Shown here piece after piece: positions 61,501 through 64,000 of a stretch of 64,000 nucleotides of DNA; within the stretch, counting starts at the first letter, position 1; each line of letters starts with the position of its first letter. Source of the DNA: Anthonomus grandis grandis. Taxonomy: Eukaryota; Arthropoda; Insecta; Coleoptera; Curculionidae. The notes below the pieces were generated by a model. The model ran no database searches and had not been told where the DNA came from. It was given only the letters and a program-made list of their open reading frames with translations. The stretch spans positions 2,790,001-2,854,000 of the forward strand of contig NC_065558.1 in assembly GCF_022605725.1 (NCBI RefSeq). The letters run 5' to 3'. Made by a program: the position numbers and the translations under genes.

Positions 61501-64000
61501 GTCATTTGTGACAATACACCTACTAATTACACGGAAAATTATGTCCTTAGCCGCAATGAATTATGTAAATTTAATTAGGGATCGCACCCCTTTGCATGCG
61601 GTGGCGAGACGGGCTGCGTGACCGATCCAGATAACGACAACCTTTTAAAGGGTTGTTTTTATAGTTCTATATACGTAAAATAAAGATTTACAAGGTCTTG
61701 AAGTATATAAAAGGAAAATAGCTCAATAAAGTAATGGCTCAAGGGCACGATTTTAATTTTCTGGGTTGGTCGTAAGTAAAACAAATGAATTAATGTTATA
61801 TGTCGAGTTTGTTAGGTTTTTAGAGTTATAGTGAGAAAAAAAGAGGCAAGGAATATCATTTTTATTTTCTTATATATTTTTAACAATTTTTAGAAATCAT
61901 AATAGTTTTTTCAATTTAACATAATCCAACTCAAGATAGTCTAAATTACGTAAAAAATATAAAACTACTTTTTTTTTGAAGTTTGAGAAGCTGGAAAATA
62001 AGTGGAAACCATCCTTTAGCTCTGGAAATAAAAAAAATAATAATTTTTTTACAGGTTCTAACTTTCTGTATTTAATTAAAATTACAATTAATATGTTTTA
62101 TTTATATAAATTATGATTTAAAAGTATTAAAAGCTTAACTTAAATGGATACGATTACCTATTTTCTTAAAATTAATAATATTCTATTCATGTTTTTAAGT
62201 CGTGAGTCTTAGTTCCTGGTTAAATCAAGTAATATTGATTTTGTAATAAAGAAATCTGATATATTAATAATTTAGTAAAAATGTAGTTTTACCATTTGCT
62301 CCACAAATAAAAAGTAAATACAAAAAATCAATATCAAGTCAATATAAATTTTAATGGCTTATCCACTAGGCACCATTATAAAATATTTTAACTTATATAA
62401 AGTAAAATTAATTATTTTAATTCCATAAGTTAAATGGTAATTTATACTGCAATAAGAGGGCTTATATCAAAGAGCATAATATCAAGACGGTTTCTATCAA
62501 AAGTCTGGAAAAATCTTTGAGTTATTCCACAGAACTTCAATTCCATTCCCTTTTAACGATAAATTTTAATATGATTTTCCAGGAAAATTTCCTCAATCCA
62601 ACCTCAACTGTCTAGAAAAAATAATAAGCTTTTTGTTAAAAAAAAATGTTTGTCTAAATAAATTTTTTACCAGGGAGTGAATCAGAAAAATTGAATTTCA
62701 CTAAACAATAAAAGAAAATAAATTTCTTAATTTCTTTAAAGTTATTAGTAAATTTCAGTATTTTGGGAAAAATAGTTATTTTCCGGATACCAACATCAAG
62801 TATAATATAAATAAGTCATAAGAAACAAGTTTATTGTTACAAGAAACATTATCATTATGTTTTCCATTCGACCAACCTTATCTGACTGAAAAAAAACCAA
62901 CTATATACATTTTTAATTTCTTCAAGGCAGTTAAAAATAATTGACACCAACTCTGTGGAAAAAGAAACAATTTTTGATTAATTATATCCTATTTTCCTGT
63001 CAATAGAAAAAAAATAGGATATTAATCTTTTTTTATTGAAATTATTAAATATACATGCAAGGTTTTGATAGTATTGGTTCCAATGTTTTGCAAAACCTCA
63101 TGAAAACAGTAAGTTTAATTTTTTTCATGAATTCATAAGTTAATTACATGACAGAAATAAAAATGTTTATATGCTTGTCCAGGCTTAAATCAAAAAAGTT
63201 ATTTATTTTTTTTATATAACCAATAATAAATGTATTTGTAATGAGTTATATACTTAATCGTAACTAAAAACCCTAAAAAATCCACATGTTGCTTCATTGC
63301 CTTCCTATTCGCTTTTTCTTTGAAAAATAAACTGCAATTTACCAAGAAACCGACAACAAAATAACCAGTTTAATTTTCCCGGTCATTTGCTGCAAGATGA
63401 GAAACATTTTACAGCTTTTAATGCTCAATCATTACGATAAAAAAAATCTAATAACCAATTAAAGCCTTAAAAATTTACTCACATTTGCAAGATGTTCACG
63501 GAGTTTTCTTATAATTTGCTTCATTAAACCCACCCGGGGTAATTCGATCTTCTATTGTGGGAAAATGAGGTTTTTTCTTACCTATTATCACCTGAACAGT
63601 CTAATTTGATTCCCTTAAGATACAAGAGAACAAATACCACCATTAATATTTCCTGTATTTAACGCGCCCTTCTTTGTTTTTGTAACTGTGAAAACAGATA
63701 AGCGACGAGAGATACCATAATATCATTATTGCCTTAAAAATTAATGATCTGAAGTTTTTCGAGTGAGACAATCATAAGCTGTTATAATGTATTTTCGGCA
63801 TTAATTAAAGCTATTTGTATTTTCATTAGTTCTCTACTTAAAGTTAAAACTTAAAGTAAAAAAGTGAGAATATATCCATTTAAGTTATGCATTTAATGTG
63901 TACCTTAAATGGATACGTTTGGAACTGATTTAATTAGTTTTCTAATTAAAGAAATATAATTTTAACTTCTTTGATGAAAATTGTAAATTAAGTAGACCTT
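61501..64000. other. AT-rich flank, no gene recognised
   Basis: 61560-61650 is a small balanced island (GATCGCACCCCTTTGCATGC, GGTGGCGAGACGGGCTGCGT). One stray copy of TTTCTTCAAGGCAGTTAAAA at about 62918 belongs to the repeat found in the palindromic array. No exon with a signal peptide could be recognised on the minus strand to serve as the first Wnt10 exon. Confidence 0.3.

Overview
The window looks like nuclear DNA of an insect, most likely a beetle. It is AT-rich, has spliced genes with GT-AG introns, an arthropod class III myosin and a Wnt10 gene, and a repeat load of non-LTR retrotransposons, Penelope-like, PIF/Harbinger and mariner-type elements that is common in Coleoptera. The species cannot be named from the sequence.

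Two protein-coding genes are supported, and they converge. On the + strand, 2677-14967 holds the 3' part of a NINAC-like class III myosin: twelve exons covering the second half of the motor, two IQ motifs and the tail. The kinase and P-loop exons must lie before position 1. On the - strand, a Wnt10 orthologue ends at 15908, about 0.9 kb from the myosin stop. Six Wnt10 exons are visible (56192-56023, 55973-55860, 22765-22323, 16698-16511, 16315-16130, 16073-15908). They give about 420 residues from the IPGLTKYQLELC region to the C-terminal VSVCK. The signal-peptide exon was not found. Roughly 33 kb of the window is one Wnt10 intron.

The rest is almost entirely intron and mobile or repeated DNA. 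Myosin introns hold a mariner fragment, a MITE, a LINE endonuclease scrap, arrays of a short TTCTTCCAGGCAGTTG-type repeat, and a PIF/Harbinger element with intact terminal repeats and TTA target duplication (7655-10167). That element's two genes, MADF-BESS and transposase, lie on opposite strands with interleaved exons. Wnt10 introns hold a LINE ending in a 133-bp ATT tract (19.2-20.1 kb), a long fold-back element (23.9-24.6 kb), a nearly intact 3' half of a LINE with poly(A) (24.8-26.3 kb), a 172-bp satellite (26.4-27.5 kb), three tandem copies of a 1,675-bp LINE-derived unit (28.9-33.9 kb), mariner remnants around a palindromic higher-order satellite (34.4-39.3 kb), a mariner element with long inverted repeats (41.0-42.0 kb), and a degenerate array whose unit encodes an LDFCKAFDSI-like reverse-transcriptase motif (44.8-50.2 kb). 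From 51 to 55 kb there is another old repeat field. Upstream of the visible Wnt10 exons are a Penelope GIY-YIG domain (56.6-57.0 kb) and Penelope RT remnants.

The two genes do not work in one pathway: the myosin is a photoreceptor-type motor and Wnt10 a secreted signal. Their adjacency is likely conserved linkage, since Drosophila wg-Wnt6-Wnt10 and ninaC share cytological region 27F-28A (from memory). A few GC-richer, non-repetitive islands in the large Wnt10 intron and upstream are listed as possible enhancers at low confidence. All calls come from reading translations and repeats by eye; no database search was run.
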